Source of the DNA: Lachnospiraceae bacterium
GTDB lineage: Bacteria > Bacillota > Clostridia > Lachnospirales > Lachnospiraceae
Assembly: GCA_910574715.1 (NCBI GenBank)
Contig: CAJTCH010000002.1
Coordinates: 70,688 to 134,687 of the forward strand
Length of the DNA stretch: 64,000 bases
Direction of reading: 5' to 3'
Translations under genes and position numbers: made by a program
Shown here: positions 52,482-60,952 of the stretch, in pieces
Position numbering within the stretch: the first letter of the stretch is position 1
Layout of the letters: each line of letters opens with the position of its first letter
The notes under the pieces: generated by a model
Databases searched by the model: none
What the model was told of the DNA's origin: nothing
Seen by the model: the letters and a program-made list of their open reading frames with translations, nothing else

Positions 52482-53309
52482 TTAACACACTATGGCTCCC
52501 AACACCCTCACTTTTCTATCCAATGCCAGATCCATCTCCTGCCTGATTAATTTCTCGTAAGATTCCCCTTGTCTCTCAATAAAGAGAATCCCTTCGTAAT
52601 ACTCCATCTTCTTAAGCGCTGCAGCGTGGAACACCACCTGTCTATAAGGCGAAAATGTAACATTCTCAATCTCTTCTACTAATTCTTCACATATCTCTAT
52701 CACATCATTGCTTGCCGCAGTCCCCGCAAGCATAACTCTCTTTACTAATTTATCTGGATTTTTGCAAATTGCATTCTGAACATTAACCGCTGCAATCTTT
52801 ATCTGTTCATTTCTCGGAATTTTCGCGCAAGGTCCTTCTTCCAGCCGGCAGATCCATCGATCTACAAATCCAAATACCTTCTTCCTTGCATCTCTTTTTC
52901 GGATTACTCCCAAAAGCGGTATGCCAAATTTGCGTTGAAAATTACTTATATCTTGCAATTTCCCACCCATAACATAGCTCAGACAAAAGATCAGACACAT
53001 AATACACACTCCGCCAACCATTCCAACGACAGCAAATGTAACCGCCGATGTAACTGGATCTTCCAATACAATTTGCTCATTCTCCGCTTCTGCCTCTTTT
53101 TCTGTCTTATCTTCAACTGATTCCAGCACACTCTCCCGTGCCTGTTGTTCTCTCTTAAATTGGTTATCTGTAATCGTTGCCTGATATTTATAGACACCTG
53201 CCACAATCGCCAGAAATATCATACATACAACAATCCATCTCCACCGCTTCAAGCAATAAAGCATCAGATCGATCAGATTAATTTCATTAACTTCCTGATA
53301 CCCTTCCAT
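52482..53309 (-). CDS. Wzz/CapA-type chain-length regulator, short form
   Basis: A 275-aa protein with two membrane helices (about residues 22-42 and 95-118) around a short extracytoplasmic loop, and a cytoplasmic C-terminal domain (about 125-275). That layout is of polysaccharide co-polymerases fused to a kinase-like domain, but no Walker A motif or tyrosine cluster is visible, so a tyrosine kinase function looks lost. ATG 53309 follows AGGAGAT; the preceding TTG is not needed. It is the first gene of the polysaccharide operon. No promoter is obvious in the 72-base gap, so the operon may read on from the helicase gene. Confidence 0.65.
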   Translation of the reverse strand: MEGYQEVNEINLIDLMLYCLKRWRWIVVCMIFLAIVAGVYKYQATITDNQFKREQQARESVLESVEDKTEKEAEAENEQIVLEDPVTSAVTFAVVGMVGGVCIMCLIFCLSYVMGGKLQDISNFQRKFGIPLLGVIRKRDARKKVFGFVDRWICRLEEGPCAKIPRNEQIKIAAVNVQNAICKNPDKLVKRVMLAGTAASNDVIEICEELVEEIENVTFSPYRQVVFHAAALKKMEYYEGILFIERQGESYEKLIRQEMDLALDRKVRVLGAIVC

Positions 53310-53381
53310 CAATAAATATCTCCTCTCACACTCAACTCTCCTTCACCAATTCATTTCCCAGGTATATCAGCATCTACATCC

Positions 53382-55802
53382 TTACACCGCTTCCTTATAT
53401 TCCTTAACTCTTCCCAAACCTTCCAAGACACCTCCGGCATACTGACTTTTCCGCAGTTCCCAATCGATCCCGATCTCCGTAAGCCTTAGCACCTGGTCTT
53501 CCCTCAGCGTTTTCCCTTTCCGCTTCCCTGCATATATCTGCTTCTGCTCATTCACCCATTTTGCAAGCCACACGCCTTCCGCCCGATATTTCGAGGGAAT
53601 ATTCAAGTTTCCATGCGCCTCATAATACTCCTGCGCAAGCCGATACCGCACTTCCCATGGATCCGGCTTCACCCAGATCATTCCAAGCTTATCCAACCGC
53701 TGCTGCTGTTCCTTAGAATGCTTCTCCTTCCCCTTTTCCCGCCTGTCCGCTATCCAGCTTCCAAGCTTATACCCGGACGGACTTACATAGGATACCGGCA
53801 CATTCAGATTCCCGTACGCTTCATAATAAGCTGCCGCCTCCGCATAGCCCTTCTCCCATAATTGCTCCGGCTTCGTCTTCCAGACCATACCGATACCGTC
53901 AAGCCGTGCAATCTGTTCTTGTGTGAGCTTCGCCCCAGTAGTTTTTCCCTTCCGAAGCAACCGCTGCCTGCGGATCCATCCGCCGATCTTAAGTCCCTTC
54001 GGAGAACAGTAAGCATTGGGAACATCCAGATTCCCGTGCGTCCGGTAGTATTGCAGACATTCCGCGAAGTTCTCTTCCCACAGATAATCCGGCACATCCC
54101 AGATCATCCCTATCCCGTTCAGCGCCCGGATCCTTTTTTCCGTCAGATATGCCTTCTGGATTCCGCTCTTGCGGTAAGTCCGAAGCTGACAGATCCATGC
54201 GCCAAGCCGAATCCCTGATTCCGTCACATCATTGACATTGGTATTCAAGTCTCCGTGTTCTTCATAATAATTCCGCGCTTCCGCAAAATAACGTTCCCAG
54301 GAAAGATCTCTGTAACTTCCCCACACCATTCCGATCTGATCCAGCTTCCGAATCCGATCGGCGCCAAGCACGCCGTATTTTTCCCCGGCGCGCACCTTCC
54401 TCTGTGTCAGCAGCCATCGTCCAAGGCCGTAGCCCTCCTCCGTCTGATAACGAACCGGCACTTGCAGATTCTTATGTTTTTGGTAATACTTTTTTGCATA
54501 CTGATACATCAGATCCCAATTCGCAGTCAGTGTATCTTCTAGTTTCTCAAATAACGCAATGCAATCCTGCACCTCGCCGATCACTTCAAAATGTTCGTTT
54601 ACAATCTCCTCTTCTCTATTTAGAAAATGATAATACGATGCGGCAATCTGCATCTCCTCCTCGATCGTCCCAATACTATATAGATTCTCTATATTCAATA
54701 CGATATCGAAGATCACTGCGTCCTGCTTCTTACTTGCCGACAATGCCCGCCCAATCTGTTGTTTGTAAATGATGGGCGACACTGTCGGCCGGAGCAGGAT
54801 CACACCGTCAATATCCTCTACATGGACCCCCTCGTTGAGCATGTCAATGCAGTACAGTAATTTCAGATGCTCACTAGCATCCGCCTTAAAATCAGCAAAT
54901 GCCTGGTTCGTCATCGGATCATCAGAATAAGCCGTATAAATATGCGGATCCGAATCCATTTGCCCAAACCATTCGGGCGCCTTCTCTACCATCTCTGTCA
55001 TATGTTCATAATTGGCACAGAATACAATATATTTCCCTGTCTGGTTTTTCATATGCTTATGGAACATCTTATCCAGCCCATCCGCTTTCTCCAGCGCGCG
55101 GCGCAGCATCTCCAACTGCTTCTCTCCCTCATCCCGGACAGCCTTATTCTTCGCTGTCTGTACCCGCTTTTGATATTTCTCCAGATTCTTCTGATAAGCG
55201 TAAACTGACAGCACATATTTGGGCGGATTGAGGATACCAAGGACGATCGCCTCCCCAAGAGTCATCTCGGAGGCCACATTTCCGTCAAATAATTCATCCG
55301 ACATATCCCGTTGGTTGTCCAGATAACGGATTGCCGTTGCAGATAATCCCAATACCCGCGCGCCGGGATACATATCCAGCACTCTTCGTACTCCCTGCCC
55401 CCAGACCTTTGCACCGCATCGGTGAAACTCATCCAGCACAATATAGTCAGGTTTAATCTTTTGTAATTCTGATTCCGTCATCGATATCAGCTTTGCATAT
55501 GTGTAAAATCTAACATTATCCAGACCTTTCACGCCATTTCCCGTTGAACAGTACGGCTCTTTCACATTATCTGCTGACACCTGACTGCCCGCCGCCAAAT
55601 TCTCCACCTGCGTCCGAAATATATATTCTGACGGCGACAGCCAACATACTGTTTTATCCTGGAAGTCCTGGCATAGCTTGAATCCGATAAATGACTTTCC
55701 CGTTCCTGTAGGATGGATGATCGCTGCCTTTCCTGTCTCCTCTAACATTCTCAGAACTTTTTGATAGGCTATTCGGTTGTGTTCAAATAATGTTATATCC
55801 AT
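53382..55802 (-). CDS. SF2 DEAD/DEAH-type helicase with five helicase-associated repeats
   Basis: The 806-aa protein has a full SF2 core in residues 1-410: Walker A HPTGTGKSFIGFKL, DEFHRCG as motif II (about residue 147), GLSATAIR as motif III, and IIYKQQIGRALSASKKQDAVIFD as motif VI. Residues 440-800 carry five helicase-associated (HA) repeats of about 70 aa, each with YY..HGNL.VP..Y, G..LG.WI and LD.IGM.W. HA repeats probably bind nucleic acid. The cellular role is unknown. Its upstream region shares a ~60-bp control sequence with the neighbouring XRE gene. AAAGGAG precedes the ATG. Confidence 0.85.
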   Translation of the reverse strand: MDITLFEHNRIAYQKVLRMLEETGKAAIIHPTGTGKSFIGFKLCQDFQDKTVCWLSPSEYIFRTQVENLAAGSQVSADNVKEPYCSTGNGVKGLDNVRFYTYAKLISMTESELQKIKPDYIVLDEFHRCGAKVWGQGVRRVLDMYPGARVLGLSATAIRYLDNQRDMSDELFDGNVASEMTLGEAIVLGILNPPKYVLSVYAYQKNLEKYQKRVQTAKNKAVRDEGEKQLEMLRRALEKADGLDKMFHKHMKNQTGKYIVFCANYEHMTEMVEKAPEWFGQMDSDPHIYTAYSDDPMTNQAFADFKADASEHLKLLYCIDMLNEGVHVEDIDGVILLRPTVSPIIYKQQIGRALSASKKQDAVIFDIVLNIENLYSIGTIEEEMQIAASYYHFLNREEEIVNEHFEVIGEVQDCIALFEKLEDTLTANWDLMYQYAKKYYQKHKNLQVPVRYQTEEGYGLGRWLLTQRKVRAGEKYGVLGADRIRKLDQIGMVWGSYRDLSWERYFAEARNYYEEHGDLNTNVNDVTESGIRLGAWICQLRTYRKSGIQKAYLTEKRIRALNGIGMIWDVPDYLWEENFAECLQYYRTHGNLDVPNAYCSPKGLKIGGWIRRQRLLRKGKTTGAKLTQEQIARLDGIGMVWKTKPEQLWEKGYAEAAAYYEAYGNLNVPVSYVSPSGYKLGSWIADRREKGKEKHSKEQQQRLDKLGMIWVKPDPWEVRYRLAQEYYEAHGNLNIPSKYRAEGVWLAKWVNEQKQIYAGKRKGKTLREDQVLRLTEIGIDWELRKSQYAGGVLEGLGRVKEYKEAV

Positions 55803-55836
55803 GCCCTTCGCTCCTTTAAAAACATAAGTTATGTAT

Positions 55837-55899
55837 TATAACTAATATTTCTATAGCTACAGGACATTATACTACAACTATATAAATATTACAACCAGA
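55837..55899 (-). promoter_or_regulatory. Duplicated control region, copy upstream of the helicase gene
   Basis: About 80% identical over ~60 bases to 56341-56404, sharing TATAACTAAT, TATAGCTACAG, ATTATACT and AACTATA. On the minus strand it contains TTGTAA-N17-TATAAT, a good sigma-A promoter for the helicase. The near-palindrome CTATAGCTA is a plausible operator for the adjacent XRE protein. Confidence 0.7.
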
Positions 55900-55945
55900 A
55901 AATATATTCCTACTTTTTCCATCTTTACCTCTCGAAAACAAGTAT

Positions 55946-56206
55946 CTAAGCGGATCCGACCCCCGAACCGCATTCAGCAATCAACTGCATCGCATATTGA
56001 AATCCGAGAATAAATCCGCTCTCCTCAGCCAGCAATGTAATTTCATAATATTGATCCCGATATCTCTCATACTCTGTGATATTCATCTCCTTTCTCTCCT
56101 TCTCCAGCAATGTTTCAATCTGTTTTTCCAATCTTTCTCTCTGGAACTTCATCTCATCCGAATTCTGTACAATGTTTTTGTAGATTTCTCGTATCTTATC
56201 CTTCAT
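55946..56206 (-). CDS. Small helical protein of unknown function
   Basis: The 86-aa product is rich in Glu, Lys and Arg with a long helical, probably coiled-coil stretch (about residues 15-50). It ends with EESGFILGFQYAMQLIAECG, reminiscent of small DUF6809-like proteins of Firmicutes, but I cannot assign it safely. It lies between the two copies of the control repeat, upstream of the helicase in the same direction; GGAGGAG precedes the ATG. Confidence 0.6.
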   Translation of the reverse strand: MKDKIREIYKNIVQNSDEMKFQRERLEKQIETLLEKERKEMNITEYERYRDQYYEITLLAEESGFILGFQYAMQLIAECGSGVGSA

Positions 56207-56340
56207 TCTTTCTTCTCCTCCTTTCTTTGTCTGAACCTGCCAAAAGCCGCAGCTCCTGCAGAATCTCTATTACATCTTATTTTCTATATCTCAAAACTTC
56301 AACCTATCTCGTTCCTGTATCCGCCAATCCAGAAACGCTG

Positions 56341-56404
56341 TATAACTAATCTATTTATAGCTACAGATTATTATACTGAAACTATAATAATATTATAATC
56401 AAGA
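56341..56404 (+). promoter_or_regulatory. Duplicated control region, copy upstream of the XRE gene
   Basis: Second copy of the repeat at 55837-55899, in the same orientation although the two genes point apart. It holds TATAGCTACAG and a TATAAT near 56393 that can serve as -10 for the XRE gene 40 bases downstream. Confidence 0.65.
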
Positions 56405-56437
56405 ATAATTCTCTTTTTTGAAAGGTGGGCAGGAAGC

Positions 56438-56776
56438 ATGAAAGATATCGATTTTGAAAAAATTGGCAAAAAACTCAGAGAAACCCGCATATCTAAGGGA
56501 CTCACCCAGGAATATATAGCTGAAAAAGCCGATGTGAATACCAGTCATATCAGCAATATTGAGAATAACCGCGTGAAGATTTCTCTCCAGACCCTGGTTA
56601 ATGTATGCAACACCATGGATGTGACCGTAGATTATATCCTAGCCGATGAATACTCAAAAGCTTCCCAGGCTCCAGATGCACTGGATCATGAACTTCTTCA
56701 CCAGCTGCATTCCTGCTCTCCCAATACCAAAGAATGTGTTTTGGACATTATCAAGGCCCTGCAGAAACACTCGTAG
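56438..56776 (+). CDS. XRE-family helix-turn-helix regulator
   Basis: The 112-aa protein has a Cro/CI-type helix-turn-helix in residues 8-65 (LRETRISKGLTQEYIAEKADVNTSHISNIENNRVKIS), closely like SinR/Xre-type DNA binding domains. A short helical tail (about 75-112) may dimerise it or bind a partner. A ribosome binding site GAAAGGTGG lies upstream of the ATG. It is adjacent and divergent to the helicase and small protein genes; the repeated control region in front of both points to a local autoregulated unit. Confidence 0.9.
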   Translation: MKDIDFEKIGKKLRETRISKGLTQEYIAEKADVNTSHISNIENNRVKISLQTLVNVCNTMDVTVDYILADEYSKASQAPDALDHELLHQLHSCSPNTKECVLDIIKALQKHS

Positions 56777-56992
56777 AACATAAAAGGCTCTCTTCCTTAC
56801 CCTCCGCGTAATTCCTCAGGTCTATATCCAGCGTATTGTCTATTATATTAAGAATATTATGCAATATTTTAGCTGCAAAGTTGCAAAACATAAGGAAAAC
56901 ATTTATGATAAGAAAGACAATATACCGCTGGTTGAACAAAAAACACAGCGGATGACGTTGGTAAAACAGAATCAAAAAAAGGAGTCGGTACT

Positions 56993-57655
56993 ATGAAACA
57001 CTTACAGATTGACCAGGATATGAAGACTCTCTGGCCCGCAACAAGGGTCGGCTGCTTCCAGTACAAGGTTCAGGTAGAAAAGAAGAACGAAGAGTTGTGG
57101 AAATTTCTCAAGAAAGACATTTTCAAAAAAGCTAAGGATGCAATTTTTGACTACGGTATCAATGAGATTCCCAATATCAGAGAATCCCGTCAGGCATACA
57201 AGGCGTTTGGAAAAGACCCCAGCCGTTACCGCGTTTCCTCCGAAGCGCTGATACGCAGGATTGGTCAGGGGAAAGGACTTTACGAGGTAAATACGGTAGT
57301 TGACGTCAATAACCTGATATCCATTCAGTCCGGGTTCTCAGTCGGATCTTATGACGCCGGCAAAATCGGGGAAGAACTGGTTTTCCGCGTGGGCAGGGAC
57401 AGTGAGACTTATAAGGGGATCGGAAAGGATGAGATCAAGATCGACGGGCTTCCTGTGCTGGCGGACGACAAAGGGGCAATCGGAAGCTCCACCAGCGACT
57501 CTGAACGCGCCATGATCACGGCAGATGCAGCCGAAGTCTTAACGCTTATCTATTCCTTCTCAGAGAATCAGGATTTGGAGCGGGCAATGGAATACGGGAA
57601 GGAATATCTTGAAAAATACGCCGGTGCAAAAGATATCCAGTGCTGGATCGTATGA
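56993..57655 (+). CDS. B3/B4 tRNA-binding-domain protein
   Basis: The 220-aa product consists of a B3/B4 domain, the fold known from the phenylalanyl-tRNA synthetase beta chain, as a free-standing protein. RESRQAYKAFGKDPSRYRVSSEALIRRI is the signature stretch, followed by YEVNTVVDVNNLISIQSGFSVGSYD. Stand-alone members are thought to edit or bind aminoacyl-tRNA, but their role is not well settled. AAAGGAG lies 8 bases before the ATG. It is separated from the XRE gene by 216 bases in which I see nothing definite. Confidence 0.88.
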   Translation: MKHLQIDQDMKTLWPATRVGCFQYKVQVEKKNEELWKFLKKDIFKKAKDAIFDYGINEIPNIRESRQAYKAFGKDPSRYRVSSEALIRRIGQGKGLYEVNTVVDVNNLISIQSGFSVGSYDAGKIGEELVFRVGRDSETYKGIGKDEIKIDGLPVLADDKGAIGSSTSDSERAMITADAAEVLTLIYSFSENQDLERAMEYGKEYLEKYAGAKDIQCWIV

Positions 57656-57822
57656 ATATAGACTAATAGTCTTCTTGTTGTCAATCGGCGTAGCGCCCAC
57701 TACGCCTCATTCCTCCGCCTTGCATATGAAAAATCATTCTGCGTTATATGGCTAGGAACTTATTTTTCGGTGTACTAGCTATATTCTGCATCCAGTAATC
57801 TTCTCCATTAAATCATGACAGC

Positions 57823-57856
57823 AAAAAACACTGCCAGATTCTCTCCGACAGCGTTT
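57823..57856 (-). terminator. Terminator after the decayed Rpn gene
   Basis: AAACACTG at 57826-57833 pairs with CAGCGTTT at 57849-57856 with one G-U, and T's follow on the minus strand. Another small hairpin, GGCGTAG/CTACGCC, is at about 57684-57703. The rest of 57656-57870 shows nothing I can name. Confidence 0.55.
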
Positions 57857-57870
57857 CTAATAACTGGTAA

Positions 57871-58600
57871 CTATATATCAAATATTTTTCTCGCGCTTTC
57901 TACTTCCTCCACACTGCAGCCGACTTTCTCTGCAATCCTCTCATTTGTAAGGTCAGAACATTCTCTTACTACACGGAAAATCTTTCCGGATAAAATTAAT
58001 CCTTCTTTTCTTCCTTCTTCCAATAATAATTCCGCAACCTGCGTCATACGTACAACCTCCTTAATATATTTTGCTGTTTCAGAATCAATAATTTTATCAG
58101 CAAACACCAAAATCCCAGATAATACAAATGTCTTCTCCTCTTTATCCACAATCTTCTTTGCCAATTCAACTGCTTCTTTTACCGCCTGCTTTTTCTTCTC
58201 TTTCCCTTTATATGTCAAAGGTAAAATAATCAGTTTCATCAGTTCATCATCTGATAATGGCAGGCGATGCTCTAATTTCTCCCTGATTTCTTCCTGTACA
58301 GTTTCAGAATCTATTTTACTGAGAAATGCCTGCTCCATCTTTAAAGAGAGACAACCTGCCGAAAATTCTTCAGGCGCTTTCTCTACATCCGCCGTATATA
58401 TGACGATCATACAAAAGGAACAGATTATCGATCCTCATTTCATTTACCTGAATCTGCGGAAGGTTTGTTGGCAAAATCTGTTTGATCTTTGGCACATCAA
58501 TCCCATAGACCTTCAAAGATTTTTCTTTAAAGTTCTCTGCTAAGATCTTAGACAGCACATCCTTATTATGATATGTAATCTCTCTTTTATTGTTGCTCAT
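57871..58600 (-). pseudogene. Rpn-family nuclease gene with its catalytic core deleted and a frameshift
   Basis: The 5' part (58600 to about 58420) begins MSNNKREITYHNKDVLSKI and runs to NEMRIDNLFLL, which in this family leads into the Asp-x-n-(Glu)-x-Ser/Gln catalytic core. The 3' part resumes in another frame at MIVIYTADVEKAPEEF and continues to the C-terminus (VGCSVEEVESARKIF). The catalytic segment, roughly 50-60 codons, is missing and the frames no longer match, so no active nuclease can be made. Intact relatives carry the DG(T)...DYES-type motif at this point. Confidence 0.75.
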
Positions 58601-58896
58601 ATACCTTTTAATATCCTTCCCTTCTTTATTTTCTTTTCGGGATGCTTCTCTTTCTTTTATACTATCATACATCCATGGGGGATTCAATTGCATTTCTTCA
58701 AGATCTCTTGCGTTTTATCCGGATTAATATTGACGGCCTTAACCTTCATATTATAACATTCCGATTAGGGTTTCCAGTATATTCAGGCACATCTCTGCCT
58801 CCCCTGCTTCTTGAATTTCCGGCTCCTGCATTTTAAATACTCTTTCGTTGCCATATAATTACCGATTACGACTACCGGCTCTTCACATTCACCATG
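58601..58896. other. Region between the decayed Rpn gene and rpmF, mostly without features
   Basis: No intact gene is recognised in 58601-58896. At 58684-58749 the minus strand reads MKVKAVNINPDKTQEILKKC, which resembles a piece of the C-terminal block of another Rpn-type nuclease subfamily (KAVNINxGHNxExxxxC); the match is short. This is where the accessory island ends and the conserved rpmF operon begins. Confidence 0.4.
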
Positions 58897-58930
58897 AAAA
58901 AAGGGCCTCCGGTTACCCGGAAACCCTTTC
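58897..58930 (-). terminator. Terminator of rpmF
   Basis: On the minus strand AAGGGTTTCCGG folds with CCGGAGGCCCTT (G-U pairs allowed) around a GTAA loop, followed by T6. It lies about 10 bases after the rpmF stop, so transcription of the DUF177-rpmF unit ends here rather than reaching plsX. Confidence 0.85.
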
Positions 58931-58940
58931 TCTGCCTTAA

Positions 58941-59120
58941 TTAGTCCTGTGGAATGATTTCTTTTTTGTTGTATGATCCACAAGCCTTGCAAACTCTGTG
59001 AGGCATCATTAATTCGCCGCATCTGCTGCACTTAACCAAATTTGGTGCGCTCATCTTCCAGTTTGCTCTTCTTTTGTCTCTTCTTGCTTTAGAAGATTTA
59101 TTCTTTGGACAAATTGACAT
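58941..59120 (-). CDS. rpmF: 50S ribosomal protein L32
   Basis: The 59-aa basic ribosomal protein begins MSICPKNKSSKARRDKRRANW and has the zinc-type CxxC pairs CSRCGELMMPHRVC and KACGSYNKKEI. GGAGGTG sits 6 bases before ATG 59120. It follows the DUF177 gene by 3 bases, the nearly universal arrangement. In related clostridia plsX follows; here a terminator and a 25-kb accessory region intervene. Confidence 0.97.
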   Translation of the reverse strand: MSICPKNKSSKARRDKRRANWKMSAPNLVKCSRCGELMMPHRVCKACGSYNKKEIIPQD

Positions 59121-59123
59121 AGG

Positions 59124-59651
59124 TTACACCTCCTTAAAATTCTTAAACACATCGCGGATAACTGACATTCTCGGGTCAAGCCCCGTGTCTTCACAGTCAC
59201 AGGCTCCTTCATTAAGATTCTGACCACACACATTGCAAATTCCTTTACAGTCTTCGCTACACAGAATTTTCGTCGGCCACCCTACTAATAACTCGTTGTA
59301 GATCAACTGTTCTACGTCAAAGCTATATCCGTCAATATAATTTGCTTCGTCTAACTCTTCTGACTCATCAGCACCGTCCGGATCGACGCTCACCTTCTTC
59401 TGGAATTCAAGCGGAATCTCCACCTGAACCTCTGTAAGGCAGCGGTCGCACGGAATCACCGCTGTAACCTCGCCCCTGCCGGTAATCTTAAGCTTCTTGT
59501 CACCCGCATATTCAATGCAAAGTGTCAGAAAAGACTTCCGTACAAGTTCAAAGCTCCCTGTCTCACACCGGAATACATCCATCTCGACAGGAACGGCGCA
59601 TTCTATTGTCTCATGCTGTTCAGACAGAACATTGGATAGGTTTAATATCAT
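59124..59651 (-). CDS. DUF177/YceD-family protein
   Basis: A 175-aa protein of the family always found just upstream of rpmF; members have been linked to 23S rRNA accumulation and ribosome assembly. The conserved part CDRCLTEVQVEIPLEF carries a Cys pair, and a second Cys cluster, CSEDCKGICNVCGQNLNEGACDC near the C-terminus, is likely to bind zinc. It lies 3 bases before rpmF and has its own promoter just after ackA. Confidence 0.9.
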   Translation of the reverse strand: MILNLSNVLSEQHETIECAVPVEMDVFRCETGSFELVRKSFLTLCIEYAGDKKLKITGRGEVTAVIPCDRCLTEVQVEIPLEFQKKVSVDPDGADESEELDEANYIDGYSFDVEQLIYNELLVGWPTKILCSEDCKGICNVCGQNLNEGACDCEDTGLDPRMSVIRDVFKNFKEV

Positions 59652-59677
59652 AATAAACTCCTATTCACACCTAGACT

Positions 59678-59705
59678 ATTATACCATGTAGAATGAATTT
59701 GTCAA
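59678..59705 (-). promoter_or_regulatory. Promoter of the DUF177-rpmF operon
   Basis: On the minus strand TTGACA (59705-59700) and TATAAT (59683-59678) are spaced by 16 bases, about 26 bases ahead of the gene start. Both boxes match the sigma-A consensus perfectly. Confidence 0.85.
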
Positions 59706-59714
59706 CACTATCTT

Positions 59715-60905
59715 CTAAACTAATGCAACTGTTTCGCGCGCGATTGCCAACTCTTCGTTGGTCGGAATAACCATAACCGTTACTTTAGAATCCGGTGTAG
59801 AGATCGTGATCTCCTCGCCGCGTTTCTTATTGGCATCTTCATTGATCTCGATTCCGAGATATCCAAGATATTTTGCTACATTGGTGCGAACCGTACCTGA
59901 ATTCTCGCCGATTCCTGCGGTAAATGCGATCACATCCACACCGTTCATAGCAGCCGCATAACTTCCCACATACTTGGCAACGCGGTAGCAGAATACCTCC
60001 AGCGCGATTCTTGCTTCATTGTTGCCGGAATTAGCCCCGTCCTCCAAATCACGGAAGTCACTGGACAGATTATTGGAAAGTCCGAATACTCCTGACTTCT
60101 TATTCAGCATGTTCATCAGACCCGCAATGTCCAATCCTTCCTTCTTGGAAATGAACTCTAAGATCGCCGGATCAATATCGCCGGATCGTGTTCCCATTAC
60201 AAGACCTTCCAAAGGAGTAAGACCCATGGATGTATCTACGGATTTGCCGTTCTCTACTGCGCAAATGCTGGCGCCGTTGCCAAGGTGACATACGATCGTC
60301 TTCAACTGGTCATACGGTTTCCCTGCCAACTCTGCCGCTCTCTTTGATACGAAGCTGTGGCTTGTACCGTGGAAGCCGTATCTTCTTACTTTGTATTTGT
60401 CATAGTATTCGTATGGAAGGCCGTACATATACGCCTTATCCGGCATTGTCTGATGGAAAGCCGTATCAAATACCGCTACCATCGGCGTGCCCGGCATTAA
60501 CTTCTCACATGCATTGATACCGATCAGGTTCGCCGGGTTGTGAAGCGGTGCAAGATCATTACACTCTTCGATCGTTGCCTTCACCTCATCTGTGATCACT
60601 ACAGATTTAGCAAATTTCTCACCGCCGTGTACCACACGGTGGCCGACTGCGCCGATCTCGCTTAAGCTCTTCACTACGCCTGTGTCAGCGTCAGTCAGAG
60701 CGTCGATCACGAACTGGATCGCCTCTGTGTGCGTCGGCATAGCCTTGTCGGACTTAACCTTTTCGCCGCCTTCCGGCTGATAAGTAAGACTTCCGTCAAT
60801 TCCGATCCTCTCGCAGAGTCCCTTTGCAAGAACCTGCTCTGACTCAGAATTGATCAATTGAAATTTTAAAGATGAACTTCCACAGTTAATAACTAATACA
60901 TTCAT
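59715..60905 (-). CDS. ackA: Acetate kinase
   Basis: Converts acetyl phosphate and ADP to acetate and ATP, the main ATP-yielding step of acetate fermentation. The 396-aa product has the ASKHA start [48 protein letters not shown] and the GIGENS motif near the end. It lies 47 bases after pta on the same strand, a classical pta-ackA operon. Confidence 0.97.
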   Translation of the reverse strand: MNVLVINCGSSSLKFQLINSESEQVLAKGLCERIGIDGSLTYQPEGGEKVKSDKAMPTHTEAIQFVIDALTDADTGVVKSLSEIGAVGHRVVHGGEKFAKSVVITDEVKATIEECNDLAPLHNPANLIGINACEKLMPGTPMVAVFDTAFHQTMPDKAYMYGLPYEYYDKYKVRRYGFHGTSHSFVSKRAAELAGKPYDQLKTIVCHLGNGASICAVENGKSVDTSMGLTPLEGLVMGTRSGDIDPAILEFISKKEGLDIAGLMNMLNKKSGVFGLSNNLSSDFRDLEDGANSGNNEARIALEVFCYRVAKYVGSYAAAMNGVDVIAFTAGIGENSGTVRTNVAKYLGYLGIEINEDANKKRGEEITISTPDSKVTVMVIPTNEELAIARETVALV

Positions 60906-60952
60906 GATATTTTTCCTCTCTTCTCTGTACTATAACTAAATTCATATATTGT

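Noticed and set aside
58783-59031. 82-codon minus-strand frame overlapping rpmF
   Set aside because: It runs through the rpmF coding region in another frame and across its terminator.
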